Of a stretch of 64,000 nucleotides of DNA, positions 1-8,129 are shown piece by piece. The notes below the pieces were generated by a model that was given only the letters and a program-made list of their open reading frames with translations, was not told the origin of the DNA and did no database searches. This DNA is from Bizionia sp. M204 (lineage in GTDB: Bacteria > Bacteroidota > Bacteroidia > Flavobacteriales > Flavobacteriaceae): assembly GCF_023205095.1 (NCBI RefSeq), contig NZ_CP046242.1:857001-921000 (forward strand), read 5' to 3'. The translations under genes and the position numbers were made by a program. Position 1 is the stretch's first letter; every line of letters begins with the position of its first letter.

Positions 1-265
1 CATTTTTAAACGGGATGTTCTTTTCAGAAATGGAATATATTATTTTAGAGTAGCCAATTGGTGTTTCGTTATAGATTAGAATATGAAAAATAGTGTTAGT
101 GTCCAGCAGTTCTGCTTCAAAAACAGATTTAGTGAATTTTAAATTGATATATGAATCTATATCAGCTTTAGAAGCACTCATACCATGAGACTCCAAAAAT
201 GTTTGCCTTCCAATTAAGGAGAGTGTTTCGGCATGGTTGGCATTCGCTTTAATAATTTTAATCAT
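1..265 (-). CDS. GNAT family N-acetyltransferase (partial, N-terminal 88 residues)
   Basis: This gene runs off the left edge, so only its first 88 codons are visible. The start is the ATG read from 265 down to 263. The protein begins MIKIIKANANHAETLSLIG and continues with RQTFLESHG. This is the usual opening of GNAT acetyltransferases: a beta strand with basic residues, then a helix that includes a conserved R-x-T-F. A later strand reads FHILIYNETPIGYSKI, matching beta strands 2 and 3 of the fold. The acetyl-CoA binding motif would lie outside the window, so substrate and activity cannot be judged. It diverges from the NAD(P)HX repair gene, with 118 bp between the two starts. Confidence 0.7.
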   Translation of the reverse strand, partial: MIKIIKANANHAETLSLIGRQTFLESHGMSASKADIDSYINLKFTKSVFEAELLDTNTIFHILIYNETPIGYSKIIYSISEKNIPFKN

Positions 266-331
266 TTGGTAAAAAATGTAACTGTTTTATAGGTTATAAA
301 AGTATAATTTTAAAGACAATAAAATTAACTG

Positions 332-339
332 TATTTTTG
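332..339 (+). promoter_or_regulatory. Putative Bacteroidota -7 promoter element
   Basis: The octamer TATTTTTG matches the Bacteroidota housekeeping -7 consensus TAnnTTTG exactly. It lies 44 bases before the NAD(P)HX repair gene start. No clear -33 TTTG was found at the right spacing, so this is a motif match only. Confidence 0.3.
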
Positions 340-383
340 AAAGCATGTCCGTTTTATTAATATAAATAAAGTAATAAATACCC

Positions 384-1964
384 ATGAAAATATTTTCAGA
401 TAAGCAGATTTACGAAGGTGATAAACTCACGGCAAAAAAGCAAAACATTACATCCACCGAACTCATGGAGCGTGCGGGTATACAAATTTTCAATTGGTTG
501 CATTTACGTATGCAAGGCGCTCAAGTACCTATTCACGTGTTTTGTGGCATTGGAAATAACGGCGGTAATGGTTTGGTGGTAGCTCGGCATTTAATTAACC
601 ATGGTTACCATGTGAATACCTATGTGGTTAACTTCAGTGATAAGCGAACACGGGATTTTCTGTGTAATTATGACTTAATAAAACAAACCACAAAAAAATG
701 GCCTACGCTTATAGGTCCAGATGATGATTTTCCTGAAATTGGTCCTGATGATATTATCATTGATGCCGTTTTCGGTATTGGATTAAATCGTCCGGCAGAC
801 GATTGGGTGGTTAATTTGTTTCAACATTTTAAAGTGTCTAAAGCATTTACGCTATCCGTTGATATTCCTTCCGGAATGAAAACAGATGCTGTTCCAGCTG
901 ACGATAATAATGTGGTTTGGGCAAATCACACATTGAGTTTCCAGTCCACAAAACTCGCTTTCTTTTTACCAGACACCGCTAAATTTACGGAACAATGGGA
1001 AGTTTTAGATATTGGTTTTGACCGTGAATATTTAATAAAAACCCAAACAGCTGTAGATTTAATAGGTAAGCAGGAAGTATTGCCCATTTATAAACCCCGT
1101 GATAAATTTTCGCATAAAGGAACCTTCGGTCATGCACTTATAATTGGTGGAAGTTATGGTAAAATAGGAGCCGCTATTTTAGCTAGCCGCTCGGCTCTAT
1201 CTATTGGAGCAGGATTGGTAACGGCTTTTGTGCCTAAATGTGGTTATATACCAATTCAGTCTAGTTTTCCAGAAGCCATGATTATTACCGACGAACAGGA
1301 GGAGTGGATTAGTAATATTCAATTTACAATTACTCCAACGGTTATTGGTCTAGGTGTTGGTATGGGAACTGAAAAAGCAACTGCTGAAGCTTTACAAGTG
1401 TTTCTAACTACCAACAAAACACCTTTAGTTATTGATGCGGATGGTATTAATCTGCTGTCTAAAAACAAAGATTTATTAAAGTTATTGCCACAGAATACGG
1501 TCTTAACACCACATCCTAAAGAGTTGGAACGCCTAATTGGTGTGTGGAAAGATGATTTTGATAAACTGAAAAAGGTTAAAGCATTTTCAAAAAAATATCA
1601 CCTAATTGTTGTGATTAAGGGCGCTTATACTTTAACCGTTTTAGAAGATAAAATATATATTAATTCAACCGGAAACCCAGGATTGGCAACTGCCGGAACT
1701 GGTGATGTTTTAACGGGAGTTATTACCGGACTCATTGCACAAGGCTATGATTCTTTGGCTGCGTCTGTGTTTGGAGTATATCTACACGGAAAATCAGCGG
1801 ATATTGCGGTACAAGGTTTGGGTTATGAAGCAATGACTGCTACACATGTAATTGATACATTAGGTGATGCCTATTTGAATTTGTTTGAACAGCCTGAACC
1901 TCCCAAAGTAGAAGCGGAGGAGAAGGAAGGAGAGAAAAAAGAAAAAAAGTCTAAAACCAAATAA
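384..1964 (+). CDS. nnr: Bifunctional NAD(P)H-hydrate epimerase / ADP-dependent NAD(P)H-hydrate dehydratase
   Basis: This enzyme repairs damaged NADH and NADPH. One half interconverts the R and S epimers of NAD(P)HX. The other dehydrates the S form back to NAD(P)H using ADP. Residues 1 to about 215 form the YjeF_N epimerase domain, with the motif CGIGNNGGNGLVVARHL at 54-70. Residues about 235-505 form the ribokinase-like dehydratase domain, with GHALIIGGSYGKIG near 249 and the catalytic GTGDVLTG near 437-444. The length of 526 aa suits the fused two-domain form. The last 20 or so residues are unusually rich in Lys and Glu and look like a disordered tail. The ATG at 384 places the N-terminus where the family expects it. 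It is a single gene, followed by a bidirectional hairpin shared with the convergent thioredoxin gene. Confidence 0.93.
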   Translation: MKIFSDKQIYEGDKLTAKKQNITSTELMERAGIQIFNWLHLRMQGAQVPIHVFCGIGNNGGNGLVVARHLINHGYHVNTYVVNFSDKRTRDFLCNYDLIKQTTKKWPTLIGPDDDFPEIGPDDIIIDAVFGIGLNRPADDWVVNLFQHFKVSKAFTLSVDIPSGMKTDAVPADDNNVVWANHTLSFQSTKLAFFLPDTAKFTEQWEVLDIGFDREYLIKTQTAVDLIGKQEVLPIYKPRDKFSHKGTFGHALIIGGSYGKIGAAILASRSALSIGAGLVTAFVPKCGYIPIQSSFPEAMIITDEQEEWISNIQFTITPTVIGLGVGMGTEKATAEALQVFLTTNKTPLVIDADGINLLSKNKDLLKLLPQNTVLTPHPKELERLIGVWKDDFDKLKKVKAFSKKYHLIVVIKGAYTLTVLEDKIYINSTGNPGLATAGTGDVLTGVITGLIAQGYDSLAASVFGVYLHGKSADIAVQGLGYEAMTATHVIDTLGDAYLNLFEQPEPPKVEAEEKEGEKKEKKSKTK

Positions 1965-2088
1965 AGGATAGACCTTATTTACATGAGCTAATTTATAAGG
2001 ATTCTTAGTTGTTATGCTTAACAGGTTGCAGAATCTCATATTCTAATTTGTAAGACATTGTTTTAAAGCAGACGGTAAACTTTATTAT

Positions 2089-2125
2089 AAAAAAAGAGTC
2101 GCATTTTTTTTGCGACTCTTTAATT
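2089..2125 (-). terminator. Hairpin terminator between nnr and the thioredoxin lipoprotein gene
   Basis: An 11-bp perfect stem (AAAGAGTCGCA at 2093-2103 and its complement at 2111-2121) surrounds a T-rich loop. Read on the minus strand it ends in a run of seven T, giving a good intrinsic terminator for the minus-strand gene just upstream. The plus-strand side also has a short T run, so it may act in both directions for the convergent genes. Confidence 0.8.
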
Positions 2126-2142
2126 TTGAAAGTATTCAGAAT

Positions 2143-3180
2143 TTAGATATTTAATTCTGTTAGTAGTTCTTTTAATTCATCACTTGAAGGTCTTGGCGCA
2201 TCTGGAGATACCACATTTCCTGCAGGATCAATTAAAATAAAACGTGGAATACCGTTTATTTTATAGGCTTGGATAAATTCAGTTTGCCATCCTTTTGGAG
2301 CAAATAACTGAATACCGCCTAATTCTTTATCCGCAACCATGGCTTTCCACGCTTCGTGCGCTTTATCCCATGAACCTTTATGGCTTCTATCATCATCAAT
2401 AGATAGACTTACAAATTGGATATCTTTTCCGTGGTATTCTTTTTCAATTTCTTTTAAAAATGGAATTTCTGCTTTACAAGGACCACACCACGTTGCCCAT
2501 ACATCAATATATACATACTTTCCAGCTAAATCAGACAACGAGGTTGTTGTACCATCATAGTTTTCATAATCGCTAAACGTTGGGGAAGGCGTGCCTTTTG
2601 GAAACTCCTTTTTTAAAGCAATAGCTTGACCAATAAAGGATTTATAAGATTTTAGCATAGGCTCCAAACTCTTATTTGCACTATTGGTAATACTTGTATC
2701 TATGGCTTTATTGGAATTATAAAACTCTCCTAATTCTGTTTTAATCTTATCAAGCTCGGTTTCCAACGTTTCCATATCCGAAATTTTACTTAAAGTTTCA
2801 AAATCAATTAGCTGTTCTTCTTTTAAAGATTTTTCCGCTAAAAAATTACTGTGTTCAGAACCTGTTCCTGTGTACTTGATACTTTCATCAAACATTTTTG
2901 TATCGATTGTCATGTCAATGTCATAACCATTTTTTAAAAATATAGATGTAGATTCGGCACCATCAAAAAGGTTGTATATACCAGCATCAACCTTTAGAGT
3001 ATCGCTAAAAGTACCATCCTCATTTACGGATATTGTTTTAGCATAATCACGGGTTCGTATAAGTAATGAATCGCTGTTTTTATTTGTTATTTTTCCAGAG
3101 AAAGTCACATAGTCTTTAGGTGCTTCTTCTTTACAGGCAAAAATGGATAATGCTGCAACAAAAATTAAGGTTTTTTTCAT
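2143..3180 (-). CDS. TlpA/ResA-like thiol-disulfide oxidoreductase lipoprotein (DUF4369 + thioredoxin domain)
   Basis: This is a likely periplasm-facing lipoprotein that exchanges disulfides. The open frame extends upstream, but I chose the ATG at 3180. There the protein begins MKKTLIFVAALSIFACKEE, a classic lipoprotein signal peptide with the lipid-modified Cys at residue 16. A TATTTTTG promoter motif also lies just upstream at 3202-3209. Residues about 20-120 resemble the DUF4369 domain. The C-terminal region, about 195-345, is a thioredoxin fold with the active site WCGPC near residue 232, followed by a strand ending SLSIDDD. The combination is very common in Bacteroidota. The redox partner is unknown. 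No cytochrome c maturation genes are adjacent. Confidence 0.88.
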   Translation of the reverse strand: MKKTLIFVAALSIFACKEEAPKDYVTFSGKITNKNSDSLLIRTRDYAKTISVNEDGTFSDTLKVDAGIYNLFDGAESTSIFLKNGYDIDMTIDTKMFDESIKYTGTGSEHSNFLAEKSLKEEQLIDFETLSKISDMETLETELDKIKTELGEFYNSNKAIDTSITNSANKSLEPMLKSYKSFIGQAIALKKEFPKGTPSPTFSDYENYDGTTTSLSDLAGKYVYIDVWATWCGPCKAEIPFLKEIEKEYHGKDIQFVSLSIDDDRSHKGSWDKAHEAWKAMVADKELGGIQLFAPKGWQTEFIQAYKINGIPRFILIDPAGNVVSPDAPRPSSDELKELLTELNI

Positions 3181-3201
3181 GGTTAAAATAGTTTGTTTAT
3201 T

Positions 3202-3209
3202 CAAAAATA
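3202..3209 (-). promoter_or_regulatory. Putative -7 element of the thioredoxin lipoprotein gene
   Basis: On the minus strand this reads TATTTTTG, a full match to TAnnTTTG, 21 bases before the chosen ATG. It supports translation starting at 3180 rather than at the upstream in-frame codons. Confidence 0.4.
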
Positions 3210-3248
3210 GAATATTATCATGAATTATAAATGAAATGTCATTTTTTG

Positions 3249-3280
3249 TTTGCATAATACATAATGAATGTGGAATTTTG
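3249..3280 (+). promoter_or_regulatory. Putative hutH promoter (-33 TTTG, -7 GAATTTTG)
   Basis: TTTG at 3249-3252 is followed after 20 bases by GAATTTTG at 3273-3280, which differs from TAnnTTTG at one position. Spacing fits the Bacteroidota sigma factor. The transcript would start only a few bases before the hutH start codon. Confidence 0.35.
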
Positions 3281-3291
3281 GGATAACATTT

Positions 3292-4809
3292 ATGCACATG
3301 AGACCAATCCATTATATTTCGCAAGAAACCATTGATTTAGAAACTATTTCAGCCATTTTAGAAGAAGGCAAAACACTGGAATTAGCAGATAGTTCTGTTA
3401 AAAAAATTCAAGCTTGTCGGGATTATTTAAACCAGAAACTTAAAAATCAAGATTCTCCTATTTATGGTATAAACACGGGATTTGGTTCATTATATAATGT
3501 AAAAATATCAAAAGAAAATTTAACCAAACTTCAAGAAAATTTGGTAATGTCTCATGCGTGTGGTACTGGTGAATTGGTTCCAAAACCCATTGTGAAACTC
3601 ATGTTGTTTTTAAAGGTGCAGTCTTTAAGTTATGGACATAGTGGTGTGCAGTTAGAAACGGCACAACGCTTATTGGATTTTTATAACCATGATATTTTAC
3701 CAGTTATTTATACTCAAGGTTCTTTAGGAGCCTCGGGGGATTTAGCTCCTTTAGCACATTTGGCACTACCGCTAATTGGAAAAGGAGAGGTGTATTTTGA
3801 AGACGCTGTTCATACTGCTGAATCTATTTTGAAGAAATTTAATTGGGAACCCATAACCTTGCAATCTAAAGAAGGTTTGGCTCTGTTAAATGGAACACAA
3901 TTTATGTCAGCTTATGGCATTCATTTATTAATGAAAGCCTATAAATTATCTTATTTATCAGATTTGATTGGAAGTACATCTTTAGAAGCTTTTGATGGAA
4001 GAATTGAGCCCTTTAATGAATTAGTGCATTTGGTGCGTCCGCATAAAGGTCAGTTAAAAACGGCAGAACGTATTCGTGAGTTTTTAGAGGGTAGTGAATT
4101 AATTGGTCAAGATAAAGTACATGTACAAGATCCCTATTCATTTAGATGCATGCCTCAAGTTCATGGAGCGAGCAAGGATACATTAGATTTTGTTAGAAAA
4201 ACATTTATAACAGAAATTAATTCTGTCACTGATAATCCAAACATTTTTAGCCAAGATGATTTAATTATTTCTGGCGGAAATTTTCATGGCCAACCTTTAG
4301 CTTTGGCTTTAGATTATATGAAAATTGCCATGGCTGAATTAGGAAATATATCGGAAAGACGTGTGTTTCAATTAGTGTCTGGATTACGAGGGTTGCCAAC
4401 ATTTTTAGTTGATAATCCAGGTTTAAACTCGGGTTTTATGATCCCGCAATACACAGCTGCTAGTATTGTAAGTGCCAACAAACAATTGGCGAGTCCGGCA
4501 AGTATAGATAGTATTGTTTCTAGTAATGGTCAAGAAGATCATGTAAGCATGGGAGCCAATGCCGCCACGCAAGCTTATACTTTAGTACATAATGTAGAAC
4601 GTATTTTAGCCATTGAACTGTTTAATGCCTCTCAAGCTTTGTACTTTAGAAAACCTTTAAAATCTTCAGCATTTATAGAGTCCGTTTTAATGGCTTACCG
4701 CCAAGATGTGTCCTTTGTTTCTAATGATAGAGAATTACATATTGATATTAAAAATTCAGTTTCGTTTTTATCGAATTTAGAAATAGATGTGCAAGAAATC
4801 TACGCTTAA
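3292..4809 (+). CDS. hutH: Histidine ammonia-lyase (aromatic amino acid lyase family)
   Basis: The enzyme removes ammonia from L-histidine to give trans-urocanate, the first step of histidine degradation. The electrophilic MIO cofactor forms from Ala-Ser-Gly, seen in GSLGASGDLAPL around residues 144-155. Other family landmarks are the substrate-loop MSHACGTGE, and GQEDHVSMGANAATQ late in the protein, which is the histidine-type version of this motif. Length is 505 aa, normal for the family. The start is either ATG 3292 or ATG 3298; earlier codons would overlap the predicted promoter. No hutU, hutI or hutG is present here, so the rest of the pathway must lie elsewhere or the lyase serves another role. 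A related aromatic lyase activity cannot be fully excluded from sequence alone. Confidence 0.88.
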   Translation: MHMRPIHYISQETIDLETISAILEEGKTLELADSSVKKIQACRDYLNQKLKNQDSPIYGINTGFGSLYNVKISKENLTKLQENLVMSHACGTGELVPKPIVKLMLFLKVQSLSYGHSGVQLETAQRLLDFYNHDILPVIYTQGSLGASGDLAPLAHLALPLIGKGEVYFEDAVHTAESILKKFNWEPITLQSKEGLALLNGTQFMSAYGIHLLMKAYKLSYLSDLIGSTSLEAFDGRIEPFNELVHLVRPHKGQLKTAERIREFLEGSELIGQDKVHVQDPYSFRCMPQVHGASKDTLDFVRKTFITEINSVTDNPNIFSQDDLIISGGNFHGQPLALALDYMKIAMAELGNISERRVFQLVSGLRGLPTFLVDNPGLNSGFMIPQYTAASIVSANKQLASPASIDSIVSSNGQEDHVSMGANAATQAYTLVHNVERILAIELFNASQALYFRKPLKSSAFIESVLMAYRQDVSFVSNDRELHIDIKNSVSFLSNLEIDVQEIYA

Positions 4810-4858
4810 AATTTACGTAAAATTTTGCTGTTTCTATGGATTTATAGGAAAGGCAAGT

Positions 4859-5227
4859 TTATACATTGCATAATTGGTCAGACCAAGCAATAGCTTCATC
4901 TAAAGTCTGAAATGCTTTAAAGGGAATACTTATAAAAGTACTTTCAAAATCTGTGTTGTCAATTTTAACAGAATCGCCAAAGACAACAGCAAAACCAACA
5001 AGGTTTTTAATTTTAGAAGTTTCGAAATAAACATTAGGGTCTACCGAATAGGAGTTTATTCTGTGTGTAATATACACAAACTTTCTATTGCCAAAATAGT
5101 TTCTAGCAATATCATAAAGTTCATTGTTTAAATCAATTAAAACGGTTATGCCTTCATTCATGACTGCTATCATGTAATGGTTATGGCAGGTAATGGTTCC
5201 GTACGGATATGTTTTTACAACAGACAT
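4859..5227 (-). CDS. Conserved small protein of unknown function, 122 aa
   Basis: I do not recognise this protein with certainty. The start at 5227 (MSVVKTYPYGTITC) is preferred over an upstream codon at 5290 because a clear terminator hairpin sits at 5256-5287, inside the longer version. The protein has no signal peptide or membrane segment. It reads as alternating strands and helices (VLIDLNNELYDIARNYFG, then FVYITHRINSYSVD, then LVGFAVVFGD and AFQTLDEAIAW), a pattern that recalls STAS/SpoIIAA-like proteins. That resemblance is weak and is offered as a guess. It follows clpC on the same strand but is separated from it by the terminator, so it probably has its own promoter. Confidence 0.65.
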   Translation of the reverse strand: MSVVKTYPYGTITCHNHYMIAVMNEGITVLIDLNNELYDIARNYFGNRKFVYITHRINSYSVDPNVYFETSKIKNLVGFAVVFGDSVKIDNTDFESTFISIPFKAFQTLDEAIAWSDQLCNV

Positions 5228-5255
5228 ATTTAAAGTTAAGTAAAATTTAGGACAT

Positions 5256-5287
5256 AAAAAAACTCCACAAATGTAAGTGGAGTTTTT
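5256..5287 (-). terminator. Intrinsic terminator after clpC
   Basis: An 11-bp stem (AAAAACTCCAC at 5258-5268 paired with GTGGAGTTTTT at 5277-5287) encloses an 8-base loop. On the minus strand it ends in seven T. It lies 21 bases past the clpC stop codon. Confidence 0.85.
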
Positions 5288-5308
5288 CAATATTAAACGA
5301 TTTATTTT

Positions 5309-7870
5309 TTAAGATTCAGTCTTTTTTTTTCCAGACTCAATTTTAATTTTCAATTCGTTGGTTTTAGCATCTAAATCCATGGAGATTTTATCGCCTTCAG
5401 AAATTTTCGAATTGATTATTTCTTCAGCCAAGGCATCTTCCACATACTTTTGTATTGCACGTTTTAATGGTCTAGCGCCATATTGTTTGTCGAAGCCTTT
5501 GTCTGCAATATAATCTTTGGCAGCTTTACTTAATTTAAGCGTATAGCCAATATCCTTAATGCGTAAGATGAGTTTATCTAATTCAATATCAATAATTTTA
5601 TTGATATCTTCTTTTTCAAGTGCATTAAATACTACCACATCATCAATTCTATTCAAGAATTCTGGCGCGAAAGCTTTTTTCAACGCATTTTCAATGACGC
5701 TTCTAGCATTGGCGTCTTCTTGAGATTTTTGTGAAGACGTTCCAAAACCAACACCTGTACCAAAATCTTTTAGTTTACGAGAACCAATATTGGAGGTCAT
5801 GATAATAATAGTGTTTCTAAAGTCTATTTTACGACCTAAACTGTCCGTTAAATACCCATCATCTAATACTTGTAAAAGCATATTAAATACATCTGGATGT
5901 GCTTTTTCAATTTCATCAAGTAACACGACAGCATAAGGTTTGCGTCTAATTTTTTCAGTTAATTGACCACCTTCTTCATAACCTACGTATCCTGGAGGCG
6001 CACCAACTAATCTTGAAATCGCAAATTTTTCCATATACTCACTCATGTCGATTCGGATTAAGGAATCTTCACTATCAAATAATTCTTTTGAAAGTACTTT
6101 TGCTAATTGCGTTTTACCAACACCTGTCTGACCTAAAAATATAAATGATCCAATTGGTTTATTTGGGTCTTTAAGTCCGGCACGATTTCGCTGAATAGCT
6201 TTTACTACTTTGGCAACCGCTTGATCTTGACCGATTACTTTACCTTTAATTAATTCTGGTAAAATGGCTAATTTATTACTTTCGGTTTGTGCAATTCTAT
6301 TTACAGGAATTCCGGTCATCATAGAAACAACGTCAGCCACATTATCTTCCGTAACGGTTTCACGGTGCAACTTGGTGTCTTCTTCCCATTTTTCTTGAGC
6401 AATGGCTAATTCTTTTTCCAAACGTTTTTCATCGTCCCGAAGTTTAGCTGCTTCCTCGTATTTCTGTTTCTTAACTACACTAGATTTTGTGGCTTTTACA
6501 GCTTCTAATTGTTCTTCTAATTCAACAATCTGATCTGGAACATTAATGTTTGTTATGTGCACGCGCGAACCAGCTTCATCTAAAGCATCAATAGCTTTAT
6601 CTGGTAAAAACCGATCTGTCATATACCGATTCGTTAATCGCACACAGGCCTCAATAGCTTCCGGTGTATATTCCACATGGTGATGCGATTCGTATTTATC
6701 TTTAATGTTATTTAGAATTTCAATAGTTTCATCAACGGTTGTTGGTTCTACAATAACCTTTTGGAAACGTCTTTCTAAAGCACCATCTTTTTCAATATAC
6801 TGTCTGTATTCATCTAAAGTCGTGGCACCAACGCATTGTATTTCACCTCTTGCTAAAGCTGGTTTAAACATGTTGGACGCATCCAAACTACCTGTGGCAC
6901 CACCAGCACCAACAATGGTATGGATTTCATCAATAAACAGAATGATATCGTCGTTTTTCTCTAGCTCGTTCATTACAGCTTTCATACGCTCTTCAAACTG
7001 TCCACGGTATTTTGTGCCCGCAACCAAGCTCGCTAAATCTAATGTTACAACGCGTTTGTTAAATAAAATTCGTGATACTTTTCTGCTTACAATTCTATTT
7101 GCTAAACCTTCAGCAATGGCAGATTTACCAACACCAGGTTCACCAATTAGCAGTGGGTTGTTTTTCTTACGTCTACTCAAAATTTGAGATACACGTTCTA
7201 TTTCTTTTTCACGACCTACAACAGGATCTAGTTTACCTTCTTCCGCCATAGCTGTTAAATCGCGTCCAAAATTATCTAAAACAGGGGTTTTAGATTTCTT
7301 ATTCGTTTTTCCAGTTGGTGAATTAAATAAATTATCTTTTGATGTGTCGTCATCTGAAGCTGAATCATCATCCGGAAAAGATTCTGATTTCGGCTCTCCT
7401 GTAATATCAGGATAATTTTCGTCGTTTGTTATCATAAACTTGAACTGTTCTTTTACGTTATCATAATCCACTTTCAGCTTATTTAGAAGCTTGGTTGTGG
7501 GATCGTTGTCGTTTCTTAAAATGCACAAGAGCAAATGTGCTGTATTAATGGAGCTACTCTGAAAAAGTTTCGCTTCCAAAAACGTGGTTTTCAAGGCACG
7601 TTCAGCTTGCCTGGTTAGATGTAAGTTCTTCTTATTATTAGAAGTTACTGCCATATTAGGATTTGCAGGACTTAAAATTTCAACCTTGCGTCTTAAATGG
7701 TTTAAATCTATTTCTAGAGCACTTAAAATATCAATAGCCTTTCCGCTACCATCTCGTAATAATCCAAGCATCAAATGTTCTGTGCCTATAAAATCGTGAC
7801 CAAGCCTTAAAGCCTCCTCTTTACTATACGCAATTACGTCTTTAACTCTCGGTGAAAAATTGTCATCCAT
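5309..7870 (-). CDS. clpC: ClpC-type AAA+ unfoldase, ATP-binding subunit of the Clp protease
   Basis: This protein unfolds substrates and feeds them to ClpP. Residues 1 to about 145 hold the two Clp N repeats. An acidic, Ser/Asp-rich linker follows near 155-190. The first AAA+ module has Walker A GEPGVGKSA near 241 and Walker B ILFIDEIH. A coiled UVR/middle region (about 430-500) separates it from the second module, which has Walker A GQTGVGKTQ near 580 and Walker B VVLLDEIEKAH. The loop GTGVGFGT near 703-710 carries the VGF tripeptide that docks onto ClpP, which separates ClpC and ClpA types from the disaggregase ClpB. At 853 aa the length is typical. It diverges from gyrA, with a good promoter match at 7890-7920. 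Confidence 0.95.
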   Translation of the reverse strand: MDDNFSPRVKDVIAYSKEEALRLGHDFIGTEHLMLGLLRDGSGKAIDILSALEIDLNHLRRKVEILSPANPNMAVTSNNKKNLHLTRQAERALKTTFLEAKLFQSSSINTAHLLLCILRNDNDPTTKLLNKLKVDYDNVKEQFKFMITNDENYPDITGEPKSESFPDDDSASDDDTSKDNLFNSPTGKTNKKSKTPVLDNFGRDLTAMAEEGKLDPVVGREKEIERVSQILSRRKKNNPLLIGEPGVGKSAIAEGLANRIVSRKVSRILFNKRVVTLDLASLVAGTKYRGQFEERMKAVMNELEKNDDIILFIDEIHTIVGAGGATGSLDASNMFKPALARGEIQCVGATTLDEYRQYIEKDGALERRFQKVIVEPTTVDETIEILNNIKDKYESHHHVEYTPEAIEACVRLTNRYMTDRFLPDKAIDALDEAGSRVHITNINVPDQIVELEEQLEAVKATKSSVVKKQKYEEAAKLRDDEKRLEKELAIAQEKWEEDTKLHRETVTEDNVADVVSMMTGIPVNRIAQTESNKLAILPELIKGKVIGQDQAVAKVVKAIQRNRAGLKDPNKPIGSFIFLGQTGVGKTQLAKVLSKELFDSEDSLIRIDMSEYMEKFAISRLVGAPPGYVGYEEGGQLTEKIRRKPYAVVLLDEIEKAHPDVFNMLLQVLDDGYLTDSLGRKIDFRNTIIIMTSNIGSRKLKDFGTGVGFGTSSQKSQEDANARSVIENALKKAFAPEFLNRIDDVVVFNALEKEDINKIIDIELDKLILRIKDIGYTLKLSKAAKDYIADKGFDKQYGARPLKRAIQKYVEDALAEEIINSKISEGDKISMDLDAKTNELKIKIESGKKKTES

Positions 7871-7889
7871 AAATAATTCCTTTCTGCAT

Positions 7890-7920
7890 TAAATGTACTA
7901 AACATATTAGTAAGGACAAA
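7890..7920 (-). promoter_or_regulatory. Putative clpC promoter (-33 TTTG, 19-bp spacer, -7 TACATTTA)
   Basis: On the minus strand TTTG (7920-7917) is followed after exactly 19 bases by TACATTTA (7897-7890), one mismatch from TAnnTTTG. The spacing is ideal, and the ATG of clpC lies 20 bases further on. Confidence 0.45.
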
Positions 7921-8059
7921 AACCATACCTTAAATAATAGTTTGTATGCTAATAGACAAAAAAATGTTTATAAAGACAAAATATTTAACAGCATACTTAT
8001 TAACGAAAAGCAGGGTTTGAATTGTTAATAAAAAAACCGAAAAAACACAAAAGAAACCC

Positions 8060-8089
8060 TTGCTGTAGCTGATGAAATGGTTATATTAG
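8060..8089 (+). promoter_or_regulatory. Putative gyrA promoter (-33 TTG, 19-bp spacer, -7 TATATTAG)
   Basis: TTG at 8060-8062 and TATATTAG at 8082-8089 are 19 bases apart, and the latter differs from TAnnTTTG at one position. The gyrA start codon is about 40 bases downstream. Confidence 0.35.
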
Positions 8090-8129
8090 CACGATTTGTA
8101 AACCTACAAAAATCTAATTAGTAATATAT

